Under the pieces are notes generated by a model that had not been told where the DNA came from, ran no database searches, and saw only the letters and a list, made by a program, of their open reading frames with translations. Positions 1-6,211 of a stretch of DNA of 8,966 nucleotides are shown in pieces. Source of the DNA: an uncultured Eubacteriales bacterium (lineage in GTDB: Bacteria > Bacillota > Clostridia > Oscillospirales > CAG-272); the NCBI GenBank assembly GCA_900554225.1, contig USGH01000094.1, positions 1 through 8,966 on the forward strand, written 5' to 3'. The number at the start of each line of letters is the position of its first letter. The stretch's first letter is position 1. The position numbers and the translations under genes were made by a program.

Positions 1-444
1 GTGGAGATCGAGTACGACGTACAGCCCCCATTTTTCGCACCAGTCGAGGAAGCGATCCACAATCCGGAAGCCCTCGGATCTCCATGTGATCCCCGGTTCG
101 TCCTCCAGGAAGAGACGCCAGTGCACAGGCAAACGAACAGAATTGAAGCCGGCCTCCGCCATCGCGCGCACATCCGCCTCCGTGATATAATTTGCCCGGA
201 ACCGCTGCCAAAAATACCGCGCGTACACGCTGCCGCACAATTGCCGGATCAGCTTCTCGATTTTTGTCGGAGAGTTGCACCTTTCGTTCCAGAAATGCCA
301 CATATAGCCCTCCGGTACGAGCCAGTTGCCGATCCCCATGCCGCAGAGGAGAATCTCATCCCCGTCGCCGTTTACGATCCGCTTCCCGTCGGCGTGCAGA
401 AATCCCTTTACAAGCGTTCTCGCCATCTTTTCCGATACGGTCAT
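1..444 (-). CDS. Glycoside hydrolase family 5 (cellulase/exo-glucanase-like), N-terminal part
   Basis: Reverse-strand frame of 148 codons from ATG at 444 that is still open at base 1, so the 3' part lies outside the window. Seen: GIGNWLVPEGYM at residues 38-49, NSVRLPVHW at 101-109 and YVVLDLH at 142-148. These match the first beta strands of the GH5 TIM barrel. The family's catalytic acid/base and nucleophile glutamates lie further along and are not visible here. No signal peptide precedes the domain, so the enzyme is probably cytoplasmic and would act on imported oligosaccharides or glucosides. The start is set by a strong GGAGGAG ribosome binding site about 10 nt upstream. It lies 55 nt after the asnA stop with no terminator between, so co-transcription with asnA is likely. 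Substrate cannot be decided from this fragment. Confidence 0.82.
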   Translation of the reverse strand, partial: MTVSEKMARTLVKGFLHADGKRIVNGDGDEILLCGMGIGNWLVPEGYMWHFWNERCNSPTKIEKLIRQLCGSVYARYFWQRFRANYITEADVRAMAEAGFNSVRLPVHWRLFLEDEPGITWRSEGFRIVDRFLDWCEKWGLYVVLDLH

Positions 445-499
445 ATCGTCTGCTCCTCCTGTCGTATTCTGCGTTTCCCTGTTCGAATGATACAAAAAT

Positions 500-1510
500 T
501 TACAAAAGTGGGATTCCCGCTTTCTCGCAGGCATCCAGCGTCTCGCGATCCCACAGGCTGACCTGTACCTCCCCGATATGCGCCGTCTGCATCATGAGCA
601 TACAAAGCCTGGATTGTCCGATGCCGCCGCCCATGGTAAGAGGCAGCTCTCCCGCAAGCAGCATTTTGTGAAACGGCAGCTCCCGTCTTTCCGGACAGCC
701 TGCCTTATCGAGCTGTTCCGCCAGGGATTTTTCATCGACACGGATGCCCATGGAGGACAGTTCAAATGCGCGGTTCAACACCGGATTCCACACGAGAATA
801 TCGCCGTTGAGCTGCCAATCGTCGTAGTCCGGGGCGCGTCCGTCATGCGGCTTGCCATTCCGGAGCTTATCGCCGATCTGCATCAGAAACGTCGTCGGAT
901 GCTCGCGGACATAGGCGTTCTCCCGTTCCTGCGGAGAAAGTGTCGGATACAGGTCGTACAGCTCCGAGGTGGTGACAAAGGATACCTCGCGGGAGATCTC
1001 TGCGTTCAGAACAGGAAAAAATTCATCCCGCAGCGCGTCGTTGGTATCGCACACGGCACCGACGATACGGCACACGGTATCCTTCAGGTAATCAAGATTG
1101 CGCATACTGCGGTCGATGACCTTTTCCCAGTCCCACTGATCGACGTAGATGGAGTGAATGTTGTCGGGAATTTCGTCTCGACGGATGGCGTTCATATCGG
1201 TATACAGGCCATTGCCGACGAAAAATTCGTATTTTTTGAGCGCGAGCCGCTTCCACTTGGCGAGAGAATGGACGACCTCCGCCTCTTCACCGACTGCCGG
1301 CACGTCAAAGGATACCGGACGCTCCACACCGTTCAGGTTGTCGTTCAAGCCGGAGCCTTCGGTGACAAACAACGGCGCCGATACCCGTTTCAGATGGAGC
1401 GCGGACGAGAGATTTCTCTGGAAGCAGCGCTTGATGAAATCGATCGCGCGCTGGGTTTCGTATACGGACAGCTTTGCCTTGTAGCCTGCGGGAATATAGG
1501 TGTTTGCCAT
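500..1510 (-). CDS. asnA: Aspartate--ammonia ligase (asparagine synthetase A)
   Basis: Makes L-asparagine from aspartate, ammonia and ATP (AMP-forming) in the cytoplasm. The 336-residue product is full length; the E. coli enzyme has 330. The fold is that of class II aminoacyl-tRNA synthetase catalytic domains. Diagnostic stretches are visible: YVDQWDWEK at 122-130, LVWNPVLNRAFELSSMGIRVD at about 239-259, and the motif-3-like GGGIGQSR at 294-301, whose arginine contacts ATP in this family. Start ATG 1510 has a GAGGT ribosome binding site 7 nt upstream and a consensus promoter (1542-1570) giving a leader of only about 25 nt. That is too short for the T-box leader seen on many Bacillota asparagine genes. 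The GH5 gene follows 55 nt downstream. No internal defects seen. Confidence 0.97.
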   Translation of the reverse strand: MANTYIPAGYKAKLSVYETQRAIDFIKRCFQRNLSSALHLKRVSAPLFVTEGSGLNDNLNGVERPVSFDVPAVGEEAEVVHSLAKWKRLALKKYEFFVGNGLYTDMNAIRRDEIPDNIHSIYVDQWDWEKVIDRSMRNLDYLKDTVCRIVGAVCDTNDALRDEFFPVLNAEISREVSFVTTSELYDLYPTLSPQERENAYVREHPTTFLMQIGDKLRNGKPHDGRAPDYDDWQLNGDILVWNPVLNRAFELSSMGIRVDEKSLAEQLDKAGCPERRELPFHKMLLAGELPLTMGGGIGQSRLCMLMMQTAHIGEVQVSLWDRETLDACEKAGIPLL

Positions 1511-1559
1511 AGGATATACCTCACTGCAACAGAATAGAAATATTATAGCATCCTATGGC
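1506..1559. repeat. Perfect 10-bp inverted repeat flanking the asnA transcription start
   Basis: Arms GCCATAGGAT (1506-1515) and ATCCTATGGC (1550-1559) are perfect reverse complements separated by 34 bp. The lower arm covers the asnA start codon (1508-1510); the upper arm sits inside the promoter spacer, between -10 and -35. Transcripts from the asnA promoter lack the upper arm. Only a longer read-through RNA would contain both and could fold the start codon into a helix. Alternatively the arms are protein sites about four helical turns apart. Confidence 0.6.
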
Positions 1560-1570
1560 GAGCCCGTCAA
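1542..1570 (-). promoter_or_regulatory. Sigma-A-type promoter of asnA
   Basis: On the minus strand, TTGACG (1570-1565), a 17-bp spacer and TATAAT (1547-1542), one base from the -35 consensus and perfect at -10. The predicted start is near 1535, about 25 nt before the asnA ATG. The DNA just upstream of the -35 (about 1571-1600) is AT-rich and could act as an UP element. Confidence 0.8.
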
Positions 1571-1625
1571 TAGTGATGTATAAATTATTAGAGTTTTTGG
1601 AGAAATATACACGTTTTCTCACAGG

Positions 1626-1710
1626 AAAAGGCAGGGTGTGCCATCCGATCTCCCGTTTTGCCGCGCAAGGTGACAATGCCGTGGATAGATATGCACTTTC
1701 ATCCCTGCCT
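1626..1710 (-). terminator. Long-loop stem with U-run after the oxidoreductase gene (possible terminator or structured RNA)
   Basis: Read on the minus strand, AGGCAGGG (1710-1703) can pair with CCCTGCCT (1636-1629), an 8-bp outer stem whose 3' arm runs into TTTT. Inside it, GTGC/GCAC and ATCC/GGAT extend the helix with small asymmetric loops, and TTGC-GCG-GCAA forms an inner hairpin. It starts 32 nt after the oxidoreductase stop, where a terminator is expected, but the stem is interrupted and the U-run short. It matches no RNA family I recognise. A second weak stem, GAGAAA/TTTCTC, follows at 1600-1620. Confidence 0.4.
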
Positions 1711-1741
1711 CTGTCCTACATGAGAAATAGGTGTTTCTGTC

Positions 1742-2725
1742 TTACAGCTCTACGATCTTTGCGTTTTCGTCGCCGATGTACGCATTCTCAAGAAGCTCCG
1801 TCAGCGCAATGGCGTCGTCGATGCCGAGTCCTTCCGGCGAACCGGTACCGTTTATGCAGGCATCCACGAACTGGAGAATCGGAGCCGGTTTTGCCTGCGG
1901 AAGATCCGGTTTCATAAAGCCGTTCTTGATCCCGGCGAGCTTGGTGGAGGAGAACTGTACGTCCTCACCGTGTGCGATCATGGAGCCCTCTGTGCCGTAG
2001 ATCTCCAGCGTCTGGGGAGAGTTGTAGGAGACGAATGCCGTTTCCGCAACACCCAGTGCGCCGCCGTCAAATTCTGCAATAGCGACTGCGTTTTCATCAA
2101 CCGGCTTACCGTAGGGAGCGGTGAACATACCGGTTACACGCTTCGGTTTGCCAAGGAAGTAGGCGAGCAGATACATCGGATGGCAGCCGAGGTCCATCAT
2201 GGCGCCGCCTGCCGCGTCCTTCTTTTCAAACCAGTAGTCCGGGAGCCAATTGCCGGATACGCCGGCATGTGCGTCACGCATACGAACGAGGGTGATCTTG
2301 CCGAACATACCGCGGGCAATCATTTCCTTCGCGAACAGCACGGACGGACGGCCTCTCTGCGGGTAGCTGATCACGAACGTCACACCGGCTTCCTTGATCG
2401 CCTTCTTTACTTCCTCGCATTCCGCGACGGTCGGGCAAAGCGCCTTCTCGGTGAAGATATGCTTTCCGGCGCGGGCAGCCTTGATGAGGATGTCGTGATG
2501 GGCCGTGGTCGGCGCGTCGCAGGCTACGGCTTCCACATCGTCTCTGGCGAGCAGCTTATCGAGATCGGGTTCAAAATCGGCACCAAGCTCCTTCGCCCAT
2601 GCCTCACCGCGTGCGATGTCGTCATCCCATACCGCAGTGATCTCTACCTTGCCGGTATCCTTTAACATATTGGCATATCCGGCAGCGTGTACGTGCCATT
2701 TGCTGAGCATTGCAACCTTTAACAT
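1742..2725 (-). CDS. Gfo/Idh/MocA family oxidoreductase
   Basis: 327 residues, normal length for this NAD(P)-dependent dehydrogenase family, which oxidises or reduces sugars, inositols and related polyols. The N-terminal Rossmann domain spans about 1-120. The family's usual glycine-rich loop is replaced by LSKWHVHAAGY (7-17), with no GxGxxG. The usual EKP reads EKA (93-95). The C-terminal alpha/beta domain has GGAMMDLGCH (173-182), whose last residue, His182, is at the catalytic histidine position. Start ATG 2725 has AAGGAG 9 nt upstream. It lies 32 nt after the alpha/beta hydrolase stop and shares its promoter, so the two probably act in one catabolic route. Substrate is not predictable; the His-rich loop suggests a distinct subfamily. 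No signal peptide or membrane segment. Confidence 0.88.
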   Translation of the reverse strand: MLKVAMLSKWHVHAAGYANMLKDTGKVEITAVWDDDIARGEAWAKELGADFEPDLDKLLARDDVEAVACDAPTTAHHDILIKAARAGKHIFTEKALCPTVAECEEVKKAIKEAGVTFVISYPQRGRPSVLFAKEMIARGMFGKITLVRMRDAHAGVSGNWLPDYWFEKKDAAGGAMMDLGCHPMYLLAYFLGKPKRVTGMFTAPYGKPVDENAVAIAEFDGGALGVAETAFVSYNSPQTLEIYGTEGSMIAHGEDVQFSSTKLAGIKNGFMKPDLPQAKPAPILQFVDACINGTGSPEGLGIDDAIALTELLENAYIGDENAKIVEL

Positions 2726-2757
2726 TGTATTGGTCTCCTTATTAGAAATAAAGTGGA

Positions 2758-3516
2758 TTAAAGCATATTTTCACGGATAAACCGGATCAGCTCCGTGTTG
2801 TCTTCCAGTCCGTGGGGATGATGACCGCAGCCGCGCTTGCCCACACAGAACAGCGGCAGAGTGGTCTTACGGTATGCGTCCTCCAGCACCTTGCCGTTCT
2901 CGATGTATGGAACGGTGGTATCGCTGTCGCCGTATACAAGGGCAACGGGCAGTCTGTGAACGATGAGAGTCGGGATCCGGTCGATGGGATGTTCGCGGTA
3001 GGTCAGAAGAGACGAACGCGTGAAGCCATACGCCGCTTCAATTTCCCGGAAGCCGCTGTCCCCTTCACCGAGCGCGTCGCCGATACCAAAGCCCATCGGA
3101 CAGCTGAGCAGATTCATGACCGGTGCGTCCAGATAGAGCAGCGACACATAATCCGGATAACGGGAGGCAAAATTCACGCTGATCAGCCCGCCGCAGCTCA
3201 TGCCGATCGGAATGAAGCGCGGGTTCACGTGGAACTGTTCCGCCAAAAAATCTGCAAACCGTCTGCGCGCATCGTGATCGGGATCGGTTCCCCAGCGATT
3301 GATGTTGCGGAAGTAGGCGAGGTGGAAGCCTGCATCGAGAAGCTCCGTCTCCAACTTGGGGAACGCGTCGAAATACTCCATTTTCATCATGAGCCGTCCG
3401 CTGCCCCATCCCTCGTGATTGGGAAAAACGACGAGCGCGTCACGATCCGCAAAACGGAAATCCGCTCTGCGAAAGCCGTGCCAATCGGAATACTGCATTT
3501 TCATATCCATTGCCAT
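2758..3516 (-). CDS. Alpha/beta hydrolase (esterase/deacylase-like)
   Basis: Cytoplasmic alpha/beta-hydrolase, 252 residues from ATG 3516. Seen: nucleophile elbow GMSCGG (105-110) with Ser107; YGDSDTTVP, where the likely acid is Asp199; and GCGHHPHG, where the likely base is His232. All are in the order expected of a catalytic triad. The frame stays open upstream to ATG 3591, but that adds 25 basic residues (MAARIF...) lacking a good ribosome binding site. In-frame ATGs cluster at 3516, 3510, 3504 and 3498, with GGAGAG and AGGA just upstream of the first two, so 3516 or 3510 is preferred. It is the first gene of a two-gene unit with the oxidoreductase (32-nt gap). That pairing suggests ester or acyl removal followed by sugar or polyol oxidation, which is inference. 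The exact substrate is unknown. Confidence 0.85.
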   Translation of the reverse strand: MAMDMKMQYSDWHGFRRADFRFADRDALVVFPNHEGWGSGRLMMKMEYFDAFPKLETELLDAGFHLAYFRNINRWGTDPDHDARRRFADFLAEQFHVNPRFIPIGMSCGGLISVNFASRYPDYVSLLYLDAPVMNLLSCPMGFGIGDALGEGDSGFREIEAAYGFTRSSLLTYREHPIDRIPTLIVHRLPVALVYGDSDTTVPYIENGKVLEDAYRKTTLPLFCVGKRGCGHHPHGLEDNTELIRFIRENML

Positions 3517-3615
3517 ATCCTGCCGCGCTCTCCGGCTGGAAAGGCGGCGATCTCCTTTTCTGTTGTCGCTTGCGAAAATCCGTGCAGCCATCCGCCGCCA
3601 TGGTTTTCTCTCGCT

Positions 3616-3630
3616 CCGATCAATCCGATC
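3616..3630. repeat. Short direct repeat at the hydrolase operon start site
   Basis: CCGATC occurs twice, at 3616-3621 and 3625-3630, with a 9-bp period, at or just downstream of the predicted transcription start of the hydrolase/oxidoreductase operon. Its position would suit an operator, but the repeat is short and may be chance. Confidence 0.25.
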
Positions 3631-3636
3631 AAGGAT

Positions 3637-3665
3637 AGTATAACAGTTTCGGTAAGATCTGTCAA
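3637..3665 (-). promoter_or_regulatory. Sigma-A-type promoter of the hydrolase/oxidoreductase operon
   Basis: Minus strand: perfect TTGACA (3665-3660), a 17-bp spacer and TATACT (3642-3637). The predicted start is near 3630, giving a leader of about 115 nt to the favoured hydrolase start at 3516. It lies just downstream of the plsY terminator, as expected for an independent transcription unit. Confidence 0.8.
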
Positions 3666-3716
3666 TAGCAAGACGGAAAAATTTACTTCTTTGTCACGCC
3701 TCTTCCCCAAAAAGAG

Positions 3717-3751
3717 AAAAAACGCCGCGGAGAACAAATACGACGTTTTTT
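3717..3751 (-). terminator. Rho-independent terminator after plsY
   Basis: On the minus strand AAAAAACGTCG (3751-3741) pairs with CGGCGTTTTTT (3727-3717), an 11-bp stem with one G-U pair and a 13-nt loop, its 3' arm ending in a six-T run. It begins 23 nt after the plsY stop. The A-tract/T-tract symmetry means it could also work in the other direction. Confidence 0.85.
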
Positions 3752-3774
3752 CCCGATATGCCGGAATGGATCTT

Positions 3775-4389
3775 TTATTTGTGCAAGGAAAATTTCGATT
3801 CCGTTCCGTTTTTCAGTCTCTTGAAGTTCTCCCTGTGACGATACGCCATAAAGAGGATCGAGACGGCATATGTAAGTGTGACATACCAGCTCGTGCCGCA
3901 AAAAACAAGAAAGAACACGGCACACGCCATGGAAACGACCGTGGAGAGGGACATATACCGGGTCGTCAGCAGGAGCAGACAGAGTAAGACAAAGGCAAAC
4001 AGCCCCGCCCGCCAATCGATGCACCAGAGAAGGGACATCGATACGAGAAATCCCTTGCCGCCGCGAAAATGATACCAGACGGGATATGCGTGACCAAGCA
4101 TCGCAAACAGCCCGGTATATGCGGCTCCCCATTGTCTGCTCAGTCCCATGTGCGCAAACAGCAGGGAGAACAGCACGATCACAAGCGCGGCTTTGGTCAG
4201 GTCGCATACGAACACTACCCACGCCCACGGCCCGCCGAAGATACGCTTGAAATTCGTAAATCCCGGATTGCCGCTCCCCTTTTCACGAATATCCGTATGG
4301 TACATGACGCGCGAAAGAACAATCGCCGGATTGACCCCGCACAGAAGATAAGCTGCGACAGCGGCGTTCAGATACAGAAGAATCGTCAT
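3775..4389 (-). CDS. plsY: Glycerol-3-phosphate acyltransferase PlsY (acyl-phosphate dependent)
   Basis: Integral membrane enzyme that transfers the acyl group of acyl-phosphate to glycerol-3-phosphate, giving lysophosphatidic acid, the first committed membrane lipid intermediate. The 204-residue product has the family's usual size and several hydrophobic segments. All three PlsY motifs are present: GSGNPGFTN (38-46), GHAYPVWYHFRGGKG (99-113) and HRENFKRLKNGTE (185-197). Motif 1 has Phe44 where Ala is usual. Start ATG 4389 is preferred because GGGAG lies 4 nt upstream. An in-frame ATG at 4404 overlaps the preceding fakA stop (ATGA) but lacks a ribosome binding site, so translational coupling from that codon is possible. 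Last gene of the fakB-fakA-plsY run; the terminator at 3717-3751 follows. Confidence 0.96.
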   Translation of the reverse strand: MTILLYLNAAVAAYLLCGVNPAIVLSRVMYHTDIREKGSGNPGFTNFKRIFGGPWAWVVFVCDLTKAALVIVLFSLLFAHMGLSRQWGAAYTGLFAMLGHAYPVWYHFRGGKGFLVSMSLLWCIDWRAGLFAFVLLCLLLLTTRYMSLSTVVSMACAVFFLVFCGTSWYVTLTYAVSILFMAYRHRENFKRLKNGTESKFSLHK

Positions 4390-4400
4390 GCTGCTCCCTC

Positions 4401-5603
4401 TCATTCGTAGATGAGAATATAGTCGAAGATCTCCTGTCCGCCGGCAATGCGGTAGATTTCGCGCATGGGATAGCGATTTTCATAGTACTCCTGCGCCGCT
4501 TCCGCTTCTGCTTCCGGTACGTCTGCACCGGATAGGAGGATCACGATGTCCGCCGCCTTATCTTGCAGCACATCCGCCGTTTTCCGCAGCGCGTCCAGTC
4601 GATCATCCGCATCGGATACGATCTCGTGCCCCACAAAGCCGATGTATTCGCCCCTGTGTACCTCCTCTGTATCCCGCACGCTTCTCGACACCAACGCACA
4701 GATCACGCCTTCCATTGCTTCCGTCATACCTGCGACAATCGTATCCGTATCGCCGGAATCCGTATCGAGCATGGACAGTGCCGCGTATCCCTCGCCGATA
4801 TTGCGGGACGGGATCACACGTACATCGGCTGCGGTATACAGCTTTGCCGCCTGCCTTGCGGTCAGGAGAATGTTGCTGTTGTTGGGCAGCACAAAGATGG
4901 TATCGGCTCCGGCACGGTCAAAAGCGGCAAGCATATCCTCCGCCGACGGATTATTGGATTGCCCGCCGTCGATGATCTCATCCGCACCGCATTCCCGGAA
5001 CCAGTTCTGGATCCCGCTGCCGGATGCCACTGCAACCACGGCATATGGCTTACGATCTTTCTCCGGCTCTGCGGCAGACGGTGCGCTCTTTGCGATCCGA
5101 TTGTTGTGCTGCAATGCCATATTTTCGATCTTGACCTGCAAAAACTCGCCGTACTGCTGACAGAATGCCAGAATATCGGACGGCGTTTTTGTGTGGATGT
5201 GGATCTTCACGATATTCCCGGTCCGAAAAGCGACAAGGCTCTCCCCCATCGTCTCCAGACGCGCGATCAGCTCCTCCACGGAGAAGGACGCGAGATCGAC
5301 CTTACACCGCTGCAATTGGAGAAGCAGCTCGGTGCAGTAGCCGAACTCGAGAACGCTGTCCTCGGTGAAGCGGCTGACGTCCAGTCCGGACGCGCCCGCA
5401 TGGAGCGCGGGCGGCTCGACGGCGCTGTCGGACGGATGCCCGCCCGCCGCCTCGAGCATTCCCTCGGCGATCCGGAGCAGACCCGCGCCGCCGGAGTCGA
5501 CGACCCCGGCCTTTTTCAGCACGGCAAGCTGCTCGGGGGTGCGCGCGAGGGCAAGTCCGGCCTCGCGCACGAAGTCGGACAGCACCTGCTCGGAGCATAC
5601 CAT
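4401..5603 (-). CDS. fakA: Fatty acid kinase FakA, 3' fragment (middle and C-terminal domains), frameshifted
   Basis: A 400-codon open frame forming the rest of FakA (DAK2/YloV family). Residues 5-50 repeat the end of the N-terminal kinase domain (RTPEQLAVLKKAGVVDSGGAGL-type sequence), which is already present in the upstream fragment. FGYCTELLLQL (87-97) and IVKIHIHT (131-138) belong to the middle domain, and about 185-400 form the C-terminal domain, ending YILIYE. The ATG at 5603 has no ribosome binding site and lies inside the upstream fragment, so independent translation is doubtful. About 5320-5600 is far richer in GC than the rest (5401-5460 is roughly three quarters G+C, 5041-5100 under 60%). 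The stop overlaps an in-frame plsY ATG as ATGA. Together with the 5' fragment it would make a normal protein of about 550 residues. Confidence 0.85.
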   Translation of the reverse strand: MVCSEQVLSDFVREAGLALARTPEQLAVLKKAGVVDSGGAGLLRIAEGMLEAAGGHPSDSAVEPPALHAGASGLDVSRFTEDSVLEFGYCTELLLQLQRCKVDLASFSVEELIARLETMGESLVAFRTGNIVKIHIHTKTPSDILAFCQQYGEFLQVKIENMALQHNNRIAKSAPSAAEPEKDRKPYAVVAVASGSGIQNWFRECGADEIIDGGQSNNPSAEDMLAAFDRAGADTIFVLPNNSNILLTARQAAKLYTAADVRVIPSRNIGEGYAALSMLDTDSGDTDTIVAGMTEAMEGVICALVSRSVRDTEEVHRGEYIGFVGHEIVSDADDRLDALRKTADVLQDKAADIVILLSGADVPEAEAEAAQEYYENRYPMREIYRIAGGQEIFDYILIYE

Positions 5604-6180
5604 CCATGATGCAGATCAGTCCCGCACCACCGGAATCGACCACACCCGCTTTTTTCAGTACCGGCAGCATCTCCGGTGTGCGTTCGAGCGTTTCCTTCGC
5701 TTTTTCGATGAAAGCTTCCAGAAGCGCGTCTACAGACGAATAGGTGTTTCCGGATACAGCCTCGGTTGCTTCGCGCATGACGGTCAGCATCGTTCCCTCC
5801 GTCGGCTCGATCACGGCGCGGTAGGCGTACTGAACCCCTACTTGCATGGCGTGGGACAGCTCCTCCGGTGCAGCGACATCTGTTTTGGACAGCTCCTTAC
5901 ACAGTCCTGCAAAGAACTGGGACAGGATCACTCCTGAATTGCCGCGCGCGCCAAGCAGCATCTTATCCGCGATTGCCTGTGCCGCCGTCGATAGCTCCGT
6001 ATGCGCTTCCGCGCCGCATCTGGCACCCGATTCAATGGTGAGCAGCATATTGTCGCCGGTATCGCCGTCCGGAATCGGGAATACGTTCAGATCGTTGATC
6101 TCCTTGGCGTGTCGTTTCAGATTGACAGCACCTGCCGCCACCATATCCGCAAACTGTGCGCCGCTCATCTGTTTTACCAT
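5302..6180 (-). CDS. fakA: Fatty acid kinase FakA, 5' fragment (DhaL-like kinase domain), frameshifted tail
   Basis: FakA phosphorylates a fatty acid held by FakB, using ATP, to give acyl-phosphate. Residues 1-197 are the DhaL-like nucleotide-binding domain: NVFPIPDGDTGDNM (32-45), whose aspartates bind Mg-ATP in this family; GARGNSGVILSQ (78-89); and KKAGVVDSGGAGL (176-188). After about residue 197 (near 5593) the frame runs out of phase into Arg-rich nonsense until a stop at 5302, so only the first two thirds is genuine FakA. Start ATG 6180 has AGGAG 9 nt upstream and follows the DegV/FakB stop by 31 nt. Family members are about 550 residues; here the remainder lies in another frame (4401-5603). 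Either a damaged gene or an assembly error. Confidence 0.88.
   Translation of the reverse strand: MVKQMSGAQFADMVAAGAVNLKRHAKEINDLNVFPIPDGDTGDNMLLTIESGARCGAEAHTELSTAAQAIADKMLLGARGNSGVILSQFFAGLCKELSKTDVAAPEELSHAMQVGVQYAYRAVIEPTEGTMLTVMREATEAVSGNTYSSVDALLEAFIEKAKETLERTPEMLPVLKKAGVVDSGGAGLICIMDGMLRAGAVRLRARGRTCPRAHPRAACRAEKGRGRRLRRRGSAPDRRGNARGGGRASVRQRRRAARAPCGRVRTGRQPLHRGQRSRVRLLHRAASPIAAV
5454..5730 (-). repeat. Divergent tandem duplication and frame break inside fakA
   Basis: The same 46-codon FakA segment occurs twice: copy A at 5730-5593 and copy B at 5591-5454, offset by 139 bases (46 codons plus one), which causes the frameshift. By hand alignment 28 of 46 residues and 86 of 138 bases match. 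The copies come from different homologues and not from a recent duplication. Copy B uses GC-rich third positions. The join falls in the GGTATGCTCCGAGCAGG stretch (about 5601-5585), where both frames can be read sensibly. Confidence 0.85.
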
Positions 6181-6211
6181 ATCGCGTATCTCCTATCCCA
6201 CTCTTCTCCGC

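Noticed and set aside
578..1537. Long plus-strand open frame (319 codons) opposite asnA
   Set aside because: It mirrors a certain gene, shows no family resemblance and has no ribosome binding site; a shadow caused by GC-rich codons.
1511..1741. T-box riboswitch before asnA
   Set aside because: The asnA promoter leaves only about 25 nt of leader, and no AGGGTGGNACCGCG-type antiterminator sequence is present in the gap.
3517..3591. Longer hydrolase start at ATG 3591
   Set aside because: The added 25 residues are Arg-rich and not domain-like, and no ribosome binding site lies at the right distance; 3516 or 3510 is better supported.
3501..3737. 78-codon minus-strand frame starting in the plsY terminator region
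   Set aside because: It begins inside the terminator hairpin, crosses the hydrolase promoter, overlaps the hydrolase gene in another frame and has no ribosome binding site.
2812..3987. 391-codon plus-strand open frame across the hydrolase, promoter and plsY end
   Set aside because: It runs through a terminator and a strong opposite-strand promoter and resembles no protein; antisense shadow.
4563..5609. 348-codon plus-strand open frame opposite fakA
   Set aside because: Its composition (His/Arg/Gly-rich) and lack of motifs mark it as a shadow of the recognisable FakA frame.
5585..5610. Programmed frameshift making a single FakA protein
   Set aside because: Joining the frames would leave 46 residues duplicated inside the protein, and no slippery heptamer is visible; a recombination or assembly junction explains it better.
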